A stretch of 48,826 nt of DNA from Epibacterium ulvae (GTDB lineage: Bacteria; Pseudomonadota; Alphaproteobacteria; Rhodobacterales; Rhodobacteraceae). The stretch covers positions 1 through 48,826 of the forward strand of contig NZ_JAHHIR010000034.1 of the NCBI RefSeq assembly GCF_018678075.1, given 5' to 3'. Positions 17,713 to 25,707 of this stretch are shown in pieces; position 1 is the first letter of the stretch, and every line of letters begins with the position of its first letter. The notes beneath the pieces are model-generated. The model worked only from the letters and a program-made list of their open reading frames with translations, was not told where the DNA came from and did no database searches. The translations under genes and the position numbers were made by a program.

Positions 17713-18389
17713 CAGTCTTGCTCCCTATGCTGGGCTCGCACGGCGTCCAGCTCATCTTCTACTTCATGGCTGGCAACCAGCCGGTCGGCCTGGCCGTGTA
17801 GGATCCGCATGGTGGCCTGCGCAAATCGCACAACCAGCAACAACATCGACACGGGCAGCACCACATAGGGCACAACCTTCGGCAGCTTCTCGTAAGCGTC
17901 ACCATAGTTGATCATCTCTTCCAGAAACCGGAACGCCCCGACCATCGGCACATCCTGCACCTCATAAAAGCTCTGCGAGCGCGCGCTGGTGTTGAACCCG
18001 GTTGGGAACCAGCGACCCGAGGTCGGCGGCAGATCGGCAAAGACCGCCCAATAGTCATAAGCGCCCTTGAGCAGCAGCAAGGAGAACACCAGGCAACAGG
18101 CGGCGGCAAACAGACCAACGAGGCGGCGCGGACCCGGTGCCAACATGTTCACAATCGCGTCCACGCCCAGATGCGAGTGTTTCTTGACCGCATAGGAAGC
18201 CCCCAAAAGGACCAACCACGCAAACAGGAACACGGTTGCCTCCAGTGCCCACAGGATGTTGGAATTAAAGACAAATCGCGCAATGACATTGGCGAATGTC
18301 AGGGCTGTCATCAGCCCCAAGATGAGTGCAATCAAAGTCTCTTCGATTGCATCAATAAACCCGGTTGGCCCGGAATGTGCCCCCGACAT
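17712..18389 (-). CDS. dctQ: TRAP transporter small permease (DctQ family)
   Basis: The 225-residue protein has four membrane helices (about residues 15-35, 48-68, 88-110 and 168-190) with the family motif FLFAWLVLLGASYAVKKHSHLGVD. It pairs with DctM. The segment between helices 3 and 4 (about 115-165) is longer than in most DctQ proteins, and the C-terminus carries an acidic extension ending RAQHREQD. It begins about 100 bases after dctP. Confidence 0.92.
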   Translation of the reverse strand: MSGAHSGPTGFIDAIEETLIALILGLMTALTFANVIARFVFNSNILWALEATVFLFAWLVLLGASYAVKKHSHLGVDAIVNMLAPGPRRLVGLFAAACCLVFSLLLLKGAYDYWAVFADLPPTSGRWFPTGFNTSARSQSFYEVQDVPMVGAFRFLEEMINYGDAYEKLPKVVPYVVLPVSMLLLVVRFAQATMRILHGQADRLVASHEVEDELDAVRAQHREQD

Positions 18390-18491
18390 ACGTATCTCCC
18401 AAGATTTCAGGAAAGGGATGCGGCACCGTGATCGGTTCGCCGCGAGAGTGAGAGGGGCGCAGATCCCGCCCCTCTGAAGGTTTTAACTGGA

Positions 18492-19493
18492 TTAGAACCC
18501 AGCGTTTGCCGCTTGGGCTGCTTCGATCATTTCGGCGCCTACGTCACCCGCGAACTGATCCCAAACAGGCTTCATCGCATCAACCCAGACCGCGCGCTGC
18601 GCTTCGTCGAGGCTGCGTACAACGCCGCCCGCTTCGATGATCGCGTCTTTGGCTTCCAGATTGACCTTGGTGGATTCGGAGTTCCGCGTTGCGGTAACTT
18701 CGTTCAGGATGGTCAGGAATTGGTCGCGCACATCCGCGTCCAGGCTGTTCAGCCAGTCCACATTGGTCACAACGAGATAGTCCAGAACACCGTGGTTGGT
18801 CTCGGTGATGCCGTCCTGCACCTCAAAGAACTTCTTGCCAAAGATGTTGGACCAGGTGTTCTCCTGCCCGTCGACAACGCCCTGCTGTAGCGCGCCGTAA
18901 ACTTCGGAGAAGGCCATTTTCTGGGGCGAGCCTCCGATGGCTTCCATCTGTGCGACCAGCACGTCAGAAGATTGCACGCGGAACTTCAACCCCTGGGCGT
19001 CTTCGGGAGAGACCAGCGGCGTGTTCGCTGACATCTGCTTCATACCATTGTGCCAGAAGGCCAGACCTTGCAGACCACGGCGCTGCATCGAATCCATCAT
19101 GGTTTGGCCCGCATCAGAGCTTTGGAACGCATCAACCGCATCGATGTTCTTGAACATGAACGGCAGGTCAAACAGGCGGAATTGTTTGGTGAATTTCTCA
19201 AATTTCGACAGGGATGGCGCAGCCAGCTGAACATCACCTTGCAGCATCGCTTCGAGCACTTTGTTATCGTTATACAGCGTCGAGTTCGGGAAGACTTCGA
19301 TGCACATCACACCGTTCATCTCTTCGTTCACGCGTTTTTCCAGCAAAGACGCCGCAATCCCTTTGGGGTGCTTGTCTGTGTTGGTAACATGGCTGAACTT
19401 GGCGACGATCTCACCTTCGTCACAAGCTGCAAATGCAGCGCCTGCGGTGGTGGTTAAAGCAACGGCAGTTGCCGCAACAGTAAGGAATTTCAT
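18492..19493 (-). CDS. dctP: TRAP transporter solute-binding protein (DctP family)
   Basis: This periplasmic binding protein delivers substrate to DctQM. The 333 residues begin with a clear signal peptide (MKFLTVAATAVALTTTAGA, cleavage near AFA-AC). The body carries DctP features: FSHVTNTDKHPKG, YNDNKVLEAMLQGDVQLAAPS, LKFRVQSSDVLVAQMEAIG with the conserved carboxylate-binding arginine, YGALQQGVVDGQENTWSNI and a TETNHGVLDYLVV segment. This pattern and the flanking dctBD favour succinate, malate or fumarate as ligand. The start at 19493 follows GGGAGG; the frame to 19769 overlaps dctD and has no homology. Confidence 0.94.
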   Translation of the reverse strand: MKFLTVAATAVALTTTAGAAFAACDEGEIVAKFSHVTNTDKHPKGIAASLLEKRVNEEMNGVMCIEVFPNSTLYNDNKVLEAMLQGDVQLAAPSLSKFEKFTKQFRLFDLPFMFKNIDAVDAFQSSDAGQTMMDSMQRRGLQGLAFWHNGMKQMSANTPLVSPEDAQGLKFRVQSSDVLVAQMEAIGGSPQKMAFSEVYGALQQGVVDGQENTWSNIFGKKFFEVQDGITETNHGVLDYLVVTNVDWLNSLDADVRDQFLTILNEVTATRNSESTKVNLEAKDAIIEAGGVVRSLDEAQRAVWVDAMKPVWDQFAGDVGAEMIEAAQAANAGF

Positions 19494-19518
19494 GTTTACC
19501 TCCCAATAAAAATCCCTA

Positions 19519-19603
19519 CCTCCGTCGAAACGGAGGCTCGAAGGTAAATCTGTTCGAATGCAGCGCGACTCACAATGCTTGATTCGAACATGTGGGATTC
19601 GAC
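19519..19603 (-). promoter_or_regulatory. dctP leader: hairpin and TTCGAA repeats
   Basis: CCTCCGT (19519-19525) and ACGGAGG (19530-19536) form a 7-bp hairpin just upstream of the dctP ribosome binding site. Further up, TTCGAA occurs at 19553-19558 and 19583-19588, and TTCGAC at 19598-19603; the first two are 30 bases apart. I found no -24/-12 sigma54 promoter (TGGC...TTGC) in the 19494-19728 interval. Confidence 0.4.
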
Positions 19604-19671
19604 GTGAATTCAGCATTATTTTCAAAGACATATTAAATGGGCAGGATCGGCGGAGCTTCGTCCATTTTTTA

Positions 19672-19724
19672 ACCTGTGCGAAAACCCGCACAGGTCGAAT
19701 TCGCTTTGTGCGGAAATCCGCACA
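19672..19724. promoter_or_regulatory. Tandem DctD-type binding palindromes upstream of dctP
   Basis: Site 1: ACCTGTGCG (19672-19680) with CGCACAGGT (19687-19695). Site 2: TGTGCGG (19707-19713) with CCGCACA (19718-19724). Both share TGTGCG/CGCACA half-sites and their centres are 32 bases apart, about three helical turns. Tandem palindromic activator sites are known upstream of rhizobial dctA, where DctD binds them. They lie just after the dctD stop codon and some 180-230 bases before the dctP start. Confidence 0.65.
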
Positions 19725-19728
19725 TTTG

Positions 19729-20958
19729 TTAGCGCCGGTAGTCTTCGGGGCGAATCCCATAGCGCGCAAGCTTGTCGTAAAATGTCTTGCGCGGCAGCTT
19801 CAGGGACTGCGCCGCCACTGCCGCCCGCCCGTTCTGACGCCCAAGCGCCGCAATCAAAAGCGAACGTTCCACTTGCGCCATCTGTTCGCTTAGTCCCAGC
19901 TCCGCCGCCTCGCTGACTTCTTCGGGCATGCCTAGGACAAACCGCATGGCCGCCGACATCAGCGACCGCGCATTTCCGGGCCAATCGCGCGTCATCAGCG
20001 TGGTCAGATAGTCCGGCGAGATATTGGGCGTGGCAATGCCGGCCTGTTCAGCGGCCTGCGCCACATAATGGCGAAACAGCACCGGAATATCGGTGGGTCG
20101 TTCCGATAACGACGGGATCCGCACCCGCATCACGTCCAAACGATAAAACAGATCCGCGTTGAACCTGTCCTCTTTGACCAGCTGCGCCAGATCGGCAGTG
20201 GTTCCGGCAATGACCCGTGTTGCGGTGTCGTGTTCCAACGCGTCGAGCACCGCATATTGCGCTTCGGCAGACAGGGACTGCACCTCATCCAGGAACAAGG
20301 ATCCCTGATCCGCCTCTTTGCACAGGCTCGCCACATCTTCGGCAGCAATCGACGCCGCCGCCCGTTTCATAAACGGCCCCGCTGCCACCGGTGACATCAG
20401 ATGGATCACCTCGGCAACCTTGGAAACCCCACTGCCCGGCGCTCCGGTGACCAAGACTTCGGCGCGGGTTGGCGCGACAGAGCGCGCGCGCTTGCGCAAC
20501 TCCTCTGCCTGGGCGGAAGCACCAAACAACATCCGCGCCGCCGCATCGCCGCTTTCCAGTTTCTGCTTGAGCGCGCGGTTTTCCAAAACCAAGGCACGCG
20601 TGCGCAAGGCCCGCTCCAACACGGCCAGCAAATCGGCCGAGGCGCAGGGTTTTTCCAAAAAATCAAACGCCCCTTGCGACATGGCACGTACCGCCATCGG
20701 GATATCGCCTTCGCCGGTCAACAGGATCACCGGCAATTCGGGATCGATCTCAATCGCGTAGTCGAGCAGGTAAAATCCATCCCGCCCCGGCATGCGAATG
20801 TCCGAGAGGATCACGCCTGGAAAATCAGCGATGATATGATCTTTGGCCGCAACAAAAGATCCATGGGTCGAGGGATCCAGCTCGGCCAACTCCAGCGTTT
20901 GGCCCAGCGCGTCGCGCACGGCCGCATCATCATCCACCAACAAGACCTTGCGCGTCAT
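19729..20958 (-). CDS. dctD: DctD-like response regulator lacking GAFTGA and Walker A lysine
   Basis: The 409-residue protein has a receiver domain (VLLVDDDAA, phosphoacceptor in ILSDIRMPG, lysine in FLEKPCAS), an AAA+ central domain and a C-terminal Fis-type helix-turn-helix (GRAAVAAQSLKLPRKTFYDK). The central domain is reduced. Walker A reads GAPGSGVSK, where NtrC-family proteins have GxxGxGKE, so the nucleotide-binding lysine is valine. The ELFGH..GAFTGA region that contacts sigma54 is missing between FMKRAAAS and GSLFLDEVQSL. Walker B and the RFNADLFYRLDVMRVRIP segment remain. By analogy with Rhodobacter capsulatus NtrC, it may activate the housekeeping polymerase. It overlaps dctB by four bases. 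Confidence 0.88.
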   Translation of the reverse strand: MTRKVLLVDDDAAVRDALGQTLELAELDPSTHGSFVAAKDHIIADFPGVILSDIRMPGRDGFYLLDYAIEIDPELPVILLTGEGDIPMAVRAMSQGAFDFLEKPCASADLLAVLERALRTRALVLENRALKQKLESGDAAARMLFGASAQAEELRKRARSVAPTRAEVLVTGAPGSGVSKVAEVIHLMSPVAAGPFMKRAAASIAAEDVASLCKEADQGSLFLDEVQSLSAEAQYAVLDALEHDTATRVIAGTTADLAQLVKEDRFNADLFYRLDVMRVRIPSLSERPTDIPVLFRHYVAQAAEQAGIATPNISPDYLTTLMTRDWPGNARSLMSAAMRFVLGMPEEVSEAAELGLSEQMAQVERSLLIAALGRQNGRAAVAAQSLKLPRKTFYDKLARYGIRPEDYRR

Positions 20959-22709
20959 GCCTCAGCTTCCTCGTTCCAATAGTCCAATTCGACGGTAAAC
21001 AACGCGCCCTGTTCGGTGTTCACACCGCGAATATTGCCTCCGAAGCTTTGCACCAAACCGTATGAGATCGACAAGCCCAACCCCATGCCTTCCTCGCTCG
21101 CGCCGACGTCTTTGGTGGAGTAGAACGGGTCAAAGACCTTTTCCGGCTCTTTCAAACCGGGGCCAATGTCACGCACGCCCACGGTCAGCTTGCGCCTGTT
21201 GTTGATCACGATCCGGATCAGGCGTTCGTCTTGCCCCACCATGGCATCTGCTGCGTTGTTGATCAGGTTCACAAAGACCTGCCCCAACCGCACCTCTCCG
21301 CCCAGCGCATAGACCGGCGTTGCATAGGCCTCGGGGTTCCAGTCCATTGTCACACGGTCGGCCTTGAGCCGCGGTTCGGTCAGTTCCACTGCGGTGGAGA
21401 TCACGTCAACCAGATCGACACGCCCCACCGGTTCGCTTTCGTTTCGGGCAAAGGCGCGCAGGTTCTTGATGATCCGCGCCATCCGCGCCGACAAATCCGC
21501 GATCCGGGTGAGGTTTTCACCTGCGCGATCCCCTTTGCCACGATCCAAAAACGCCGAGCCGTTTTCCGCAAACTGTCGGATCGCCATCAAGGGCTGGTTC
21601 AATTCGTGGCTGATCCCGGCCGACATTTGCCCCAACGCGGACAGTTTGCCCGCCTGAACCAGATCCGCTTGGGCGCGGGTCAGTGCGGCCTCGGCATCTT
21701 CGCGTTCGCGCACCTCGCGGCGCAGATGTGCGTTGGTCTTGGTCAGCTCTTGTGTCCGTGTTGCAACGCGCGCCTCCAGTTCCACATTGGCCTGCGCCAG
21801 CGTGCGCCGCCGCTCCATCGCCAGATACAACAAGGCACCAAAGGCCAGACACAGCGCCATCACGGTTGCCGCCTGCAATGTCGCAAGACGATGCGCGGGG
21901 GTTACATCCACCAGAATTTCCCCAACCAACCCCAGCACCGGCAGGTTCACCGACTGATGCAGCGCCGTCTCAGGCAAATAGGGATTGAACGAGGACATCC
22001 ACAGGCTGTGCCCGCCCACCGTTAGCTGCCGGATCGAACGTTCCACCCCGTGGCTGTCATACAAGCGCTCAGTATCGCTTGATCGTTGCCAATGCAGCAG
22101 CTCGGGCCGGTTCGAGATAAAGATCTGATTGTCGTCATTGGTGAAAAACACCGCCGGCAGCGATCCGCGCCAGGTCTGTTCCACGTCCTCGACATCTGCG
22201 ACAACAACCAAGGCCCCTTGCACATGGTTGCCCTCAAATATCGGCGCAGCAAAGGAATAGGCCCGCCTTGCTCCCGGTGACAGGACGGCATAGCCCGTGC
22301 CCAACGCCCCCTGCATAACCCGGCGATACAGCCGCGTGCCTTGTACGTTACGTCCAGACCGGTCGGGGTCTTGGGCTGTGGGATGCCCATTGCGGTCGAC
22401 AAAAAACACATCCAGCGCGGCGGTTTTGTCCGCGGCCGCCTGCAGGAATTCCGCGATGTTCTCGGATGGCTCTCCGGCGGCCAACCGGCGTACTTCCGGG
22501 TGGTCGGCCATCAGAACTGCCAGCTCTTGGTAGACCTGCAATTGCGACACAACCCGGTCCGAGGCCAGTTCAAGATCCGCAGCCGTGCGCTGCGCCAATC
22601 CATCCAGCGCCTGACGAAAGCCATAGGTCCAGACAATCGCTGTCAATGTCGCGACCGCCGCCAGGAACCCCAAAATGATAGCCAGACGATTTTCGATAAG
22701 CTTTCCCAT
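20955..22709 (-). CDS. dctB: C4-dicarboxylate sensor histidine kinase DctB
   Basis: DctB senses periplasmic dicarboxylates and phosphorylates DctD. The protein has about 584 residues. It has an N-terminal membrane helix (LAIILGFLAAVATLTAIVW), a double-PAS periplasmic sensor of about 260 residues (VFFVDRNGHPTAQDPDRSG and RAYSFAAPI), and a second helix near 280-300. A coiled coil (ANVELEARVATRTQEL) leads to HisKA with the phosphorylated histidine in GISHELNQPLMAIRQFAENG. The ATPase domain follows, with NLINNAADAM, DIGPGL and MGLGLSISYGLVQSFGG. Start MGKLIENR at 22709 is as likely as 22718. It is the first gene of the dctBD pair and divergent from the P450 gene. Confidence 0.93.
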   Translation of the reverse strand: MGKLIENRLAIILGFLAAVATLTAIVWTYGFRQALDGLAQRTAADLELASDRVVSQLQVYQELAVLMADHPEVRRLAAGEPSENIAEFLQAAADKTAALDVFFVDRNGHPTAQDPDRSGRNVQGTRLYRRVMQGALGTGYAVLSPGARRAYSFAAPIFEGNHVQGALVVVADVEDVEQTWRGSLPAVFFTNDDNQIFISNRPELLHWQRSSDTERLYDSHGVERSIRQLTVGGHSLWMSSFNPYLPETALHQSVNLPVLGLVGEILVDVTPAHRLATLQAATVMALCLAFGALLYLAMERRRTLAQANVELEARVATRTQELTKTNAHLRREVREREDAEAALTRAQADLVQAGKLSALGQMSAGISHELNQPLMAIRQFAENGSAFLDRGKGDRAGENLTRIADLSARMARIIKNLRAFARNESEPVGRVDLVDVISTAVELTEPRLKADRVTMDWNPEAYATPVYALGGEVRLGQVFVNLINNAADAMVGQDERLIRIVINNRRKLTVGVRDIGPGLKEPEKVFDPFYSTKDVGASEEGMGLGLSISYGLVQSFGGNIRGVNTEQGALFTVELDYWNEEAEA

Positions 22710-22771
22710 AGGCCGCACCCTATCAAAGCGCGCTTTGCATTGACCAGTGATCGTGGCAAATAGTTTGAGCT

Positions 22772-23956
22772 ATGAAAACCTTGCATCAATCTCCCACCGA
22801 CCCGGCCTTTGTTCAGGATCCCTATCCGTTTTACGCACAGGCCCGTGCGGCGGGTCCGTTGCATCACTGGCAGGACTATGGGATGGTCGCGGCCTTTTCC
22901 CACAGCGCGGTGCATATGTTGTTGCGCGATCGCCGGTTTGGCCGCGAGCGCCCCGATGATATGGTGCAGAACACGCCCGCCCATCTTGTGCCGTTTATGG
23001 CGGTTGAGGCGCATTCGATGCTGGACGCGGAACCACCCCGCCACACGCGGCTGCGCAAATTGGTGCTGCGCGCCTTTACCTCACGTGCGGTGGAAAGCCT
23101 GCGCTGCTATATCGAGGCCCTGTGCCATCAGCTGATCGACCAGTTTCCGCAGACCCCGTTTGATATCTTGCGCGCCTATTGCGTGCAGGTCCCGGCGATC
23201 ACCATCTGCCGCCTGTTGGGGGTTCCCGAAAAGGACGCGATGCAATTGGTGGATTGGTCGAACGCGATTGTGGCCATGTATCAGACCGGTCGCACCCGCG
23301 CGGTTGAGGATGCCGCGTCCGAGGCGTCAGCTGCGTTCACCGCCTATCTGCACGACCAGATCACCCAGCGCCGCACAAACCCGCGCGATGATCTGATCAC
23401 ACGGTTGATCGAGGCAGAGGAAAAAGGCGACGCGCTCAGCGAGGACGAGCTGATCAGCACCTGTATCTTGTTGTTGAACGCCGGGCACGAGGCCACGGTG
23501 TCCTCGCTTGGCAATGGGTTGCGGATCATGTTGCAGCAGGGCTGGCAGTCCGCGTGGATCAGCCCCGAAGGGATCGAACGTCTGGTCGAGGAGATCCTGC
23601 GCTTCGACCCGCCGCTGCATATGTTCACCCGCTACGCCTATGAAGAGGTTGAAATGTTCGGCCATACCTTCCAGCGCGGCGATCAGGTGGCGCTGTTGCT
23701 GGCCGCTGCCAATCGGGACCCGGACGCCTGCCCGCGTGCGGAGGAATTTGATCCCACCCGCACCCCCAAGGTGAATAAATCCTTTGGCGGTGGTCTGCAC
23801 TTTTGTGTCGGCGCACCACTTGCCCGGATGGAAATGCAGATCGCGCTGCCGATCCTGTTGAACCGTTGCCCGGATTTGAAACTGGCTGAGATGCCGGAAT
23901 TTGCTGACAGCTACCATTTTCATGGCTACCCGGAATTGCGGGTCACCAGAAGCTAA
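22772..23956 (+). CDS. Cytochrome P450, class I soluble bacterial type
   Basis: The 394-residue monooxygenase has the heme-ligand loop FGGGLHFCVGAPLAR near residue 340, the ExxR pair in EEILRFDPP, and an I-helix LLLNAGHEATVSSL with the oxygen-activating acid-alcohol pair (E-A-T in place of ExT). DAEPPRHTRLRKLVLRAFT matches the C-helix region. The length and lack of a membrane anchor fit soluble CYP proteins needing a ferredoxin and reductase; no dedicated ferredoxin lies beside it, but a ferredoxin-NADP reductase is at 28680. The substrate is unknown. The divergent dctB promoter shares the 60-base gap. Confidence 0.93.
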   Translation: MKTLHQSPTDPAFVQDPYPFYAQARAAGPLHHWQDYGMVAAFSHSAVHMLLRDRRFGRERPDDMVQNTPAHLVPFMAVEAHSMLDAEPPRHTRLRKLVLRAFTSRAVESLRCYIEALCHQLIDQFPQTPFDILRAYCVQVPAITICRLLGVPEKDAMQLVDWSNAIVAMYQTGRTRAVEDAASEASAAFTAYLHDQITQRRTNPRDDLITRLIEAEEKGDALSEDELISTCILLLNAGHEATVSSLGNGLRIMLQQGWQSAWISPEGIERLVEEILRFDPPLHMFTRYAYEEVEMFGHTFQRGDQVALLLAAANRDPDACPRAEEFDPTRTPKVNKSFGGGLHFCVGAPLARMEMQIALPILLNRCPDLKLAEMPEFADSYHFHGYPELRVTRS

Positions 23957-23965
23957 CGCGCGCCG

Positions 23966-24433
23966 TTAATCGCCTAGCGGCAGCATGGTGGTGGACTTGA
24001 TCTCTTCCATCGACAGCAGCGCGGTCACATTGTGCACCCGCACCTCCGAGATCAGCGCCTGATAGAATTTGTCATAGGCCCGCGCGTTTTGCACCCGGAC
24101 TTTGATGATGTAATCAATGTCCCCTGCCAGACGGTGCGCTTCCTGCACCTCGGCACGGTCCTGCAGGGCCTTCAGGAATTTGGCCTGCCAGTCGGCCTCA
24201 TGCTCGGACGTGCGGATCAGCACAAAGAAGCACGCCTCATATCCCAACGCCTCAGCATCCAGCAGGAAAGTCTGCTGTTTGATGACGCCCGCATCCTTCA
24301 ATTTGCGGATACGATTCCAGACTGGCGTCTTGGAACTGCCAACCTGACGCGCAATTTCGTCCAAAGATTGCCCCGCATCGCGCTGCAGCTCGGCCAAAAT
24401 TTTCCGATCCGTCCCGTCAATCCGCACCGTCAT
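23966..24433 (-). CDS. Lrp/AsnC family regulator divergent from the siroheme/sulfite operon
   Basis: The 155-residue protein has an N-terminal winged helix (DRKILAELQRDAGQSLDEIA..SSKTPVWNRIRKL) and an AsnC ligand-binding domain (CFFVLIRTSEHEADW, AHRLAGDIDYIIKVRV). It converges with the P450 gene and diverges from cobA, which opens the sulfur assimilation operon. The position suggests that it controls that operon, in the place that CysB takes in enterobacteria. The intergenic region holds GGAATATTTCC (24529-24539), a short palindrome 42 bases before cobA that may be part of its site. Confidence 0.9.
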   Translation of the reverse strand: MTVRIDGTDRKILAELQRDAGQSLDEIARQVGSSKTPVWNRIRKLKDAGVIKQQTFLLDAEALGYEACFFVLIRTSEHEADWQAKFLKALQDRAEVQEAHRLAGDIDYIIKVRVQNARAYDKFYQALISEVRVHNVTALLSMEEIKSTTMLPLGD

Positions 24434-24580
24434 TCCAGTTTTCCTTCCTTTTCAGGACAAACCATTCCACGCGCCAAAACCCTTAGAATAATCATCCTTA
24501 TTTTTTCTTACATATGGCGGGCAAGGGGGAATATTTCCTATATCTAAGATCAAGTCAAACACAAGACGGGACCCTGCTGC

Positions 24581-25399
24581 ATGACCATCGAACGCCCATA
24601 TACCACCAAAGCTGATATCGCGCCCGGGCGTGGTCGGTTTTGCCTGGTGCCCGGCGCGGTCGCCTTTGTCGGCTCGGGTCCGGGTGATGCGGACCTGCTG
24701 ACACTCAAAGCGCTCAAATCGCTACAACAGGCAGATGTGATCCTCTATGACCGGCTGGTCAGCCAAGAGATCCTGGAACTGGCCGGCGATCAGGCGCAGC
24801 TTGAAAATGTCGGCAAAGAGGGCTTTGGCCCCCAGGTCAGCCAAGAAGATATCTGCGCCCGTCTGGTGGCCCATGCGCAAGCGGGGCTGAAAGTGGTGCG
24901 TTTGAAATCCGGTGATCCAACAATTTTTGGCCGTCTCGACGAAGAGGTTTCCGCCTGCGAAGACGCCGGTGTCAGCTATCAGATTGTGCCCGGCATCACA
25001 GCTGCCTCTGCGGCTGTGGCGGGTATCGGGCAAAGCCTGACCCAACGCGGGCGCAACACTTCGGTTCGGTTTATGACCGGTCATGACATGAAGGGCTTTG
25101 CCGATCATGATTGGGCTGCGCTTGCGCATCCCGGTCAGGTGGCTGCCGTCTATATGGGCAAGAAATCTGCCCGCTTTGTGCAAGGCCGTTTGATCATGCA
25201 TGGCGCTGATCGTGCGACGCCTGTGACAATTGTTGAAAATGCATCACGCTCCAACCAACGCGTTTTAGAAACAACGCTGGACCGCCTACCCCAAGATCTG
25301 GCAGAAGCCGCCTTTGAAGGCCCTGCCCTCACACTCCTCGGGCTTGCACCGCGCGAAAGCGCCGCCGCCCTTTACGATTTGCAAATGGAGCTCGCATAA
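24581..25399 (+). CDS. cobA: Uroporphyrinogen-III C-methyltransferase (SUMT)
   Basis: SUMT adds two methyl groups from SAM to uroporphyrinogen III, giving precorrin-2 for siroheme (and cobalamin). The 272 residues show the family blocks: VAFVGSGPGDADLLTLKALK, ADVILYDRLVSQEIL, RLKSGDPTIFGRLDEE, YQIVPGITAASAAVAGIGQS, VAAVYMGKK and TPVTIVENASRSNQR. As the first gene before cysI, it supplies the siroheme of the downstream reductase. Its stop overlaps the next start (TAATG at 25397-25401). Confidence 0.95.
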   Translation: MTIERPYTTKADIAPGRGRFCLVPGAVAFVGSGPGDADLLTLKALKSLQQADVILYDRLVSQEILELAGDQAQLENVGKEGFGPQVSQEDICARLVAHAQAGLKVVRLKSGDPTIFGRLDEEVSACEDAGVSYQIVPGITAASAAVAGIGQSLTQRGRNTSVRFMTGHDMKGFADHDWAALAHPGQVAAVYMGKKSARFVQGRLIMHGADRATPVTIVENASRSNQRVLETTLDRLPQDLAEAAFEGPALTLLGLAPRESAAALYDLQMELA

Positions 25400-25707
25400 T
25401 GCCACGCCCCTTTACACCCAAAGTGGTGACCGCCAATGACCTGCTCGAAGGTGATGTGATCTATTTCACAGCAGACAACAGCTGGACTCGTACATTGTCC
25501 GAAGCTGAGTTGATCACAGACGAGGCCATCGCCCCGCTGCGACTGTTGGAAGCAGAAAAGCACAATTTGGTTATCGTTGGCGCATATCTCGCCGACGCCA
25601 AAGAAGGCCCGAACGGCCCGGAGCCCACGCATTTCCGTGAAGAGTTCCGCCGTACCGGCCCGTCCAACTACAGCCACGGCAAACAGGAGGCCGAAGCCGA
25701 TGTATAA
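25399..25707 (+). CDS. DUF2849 domain protein of the sulfite reduction operon
   Basis: The 102-residue protein matches DUF2849: KVVTANDLLEGDVIYFTAD at the start, a central RLLEAEKHNLVIVGAYLADA and a proline-rich end. Function is not established. It is overlapped at both ends, by cobA (one base) and cysI (eight bases), so it is made in step with siroheme synthesis and the reductase. I infer an accessory role such as assembly or regulation of the siroheme enzyme. No metal-binding motif is visible. Confidence 0.85.
   Translation: MPRPFTPKVVTANDLLEGDVIYFTADNSWTRTLSEAELITDEAIAPLRLLEAEKHNLVIVGAYLADAKEGPNGPEPTHFREEFRRTGPSNYSHGKQEAEADV

Noticed and set aside
16567-17868. 433-codon plus-strand frame opposite dctM
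   Set aside because: Its translation is unusually rich in His, Gln and Arg, as expected from the reverse of hydrophobic helix codons.
19672-19695. Hairpin after dctD as a rho-independent terminator
   Set aside because: The minus strand has no T-run after the stem (an A-run lies there), and the sequence shares half-sites with the neighbouring palindrome, so a protein binding site is more likely.
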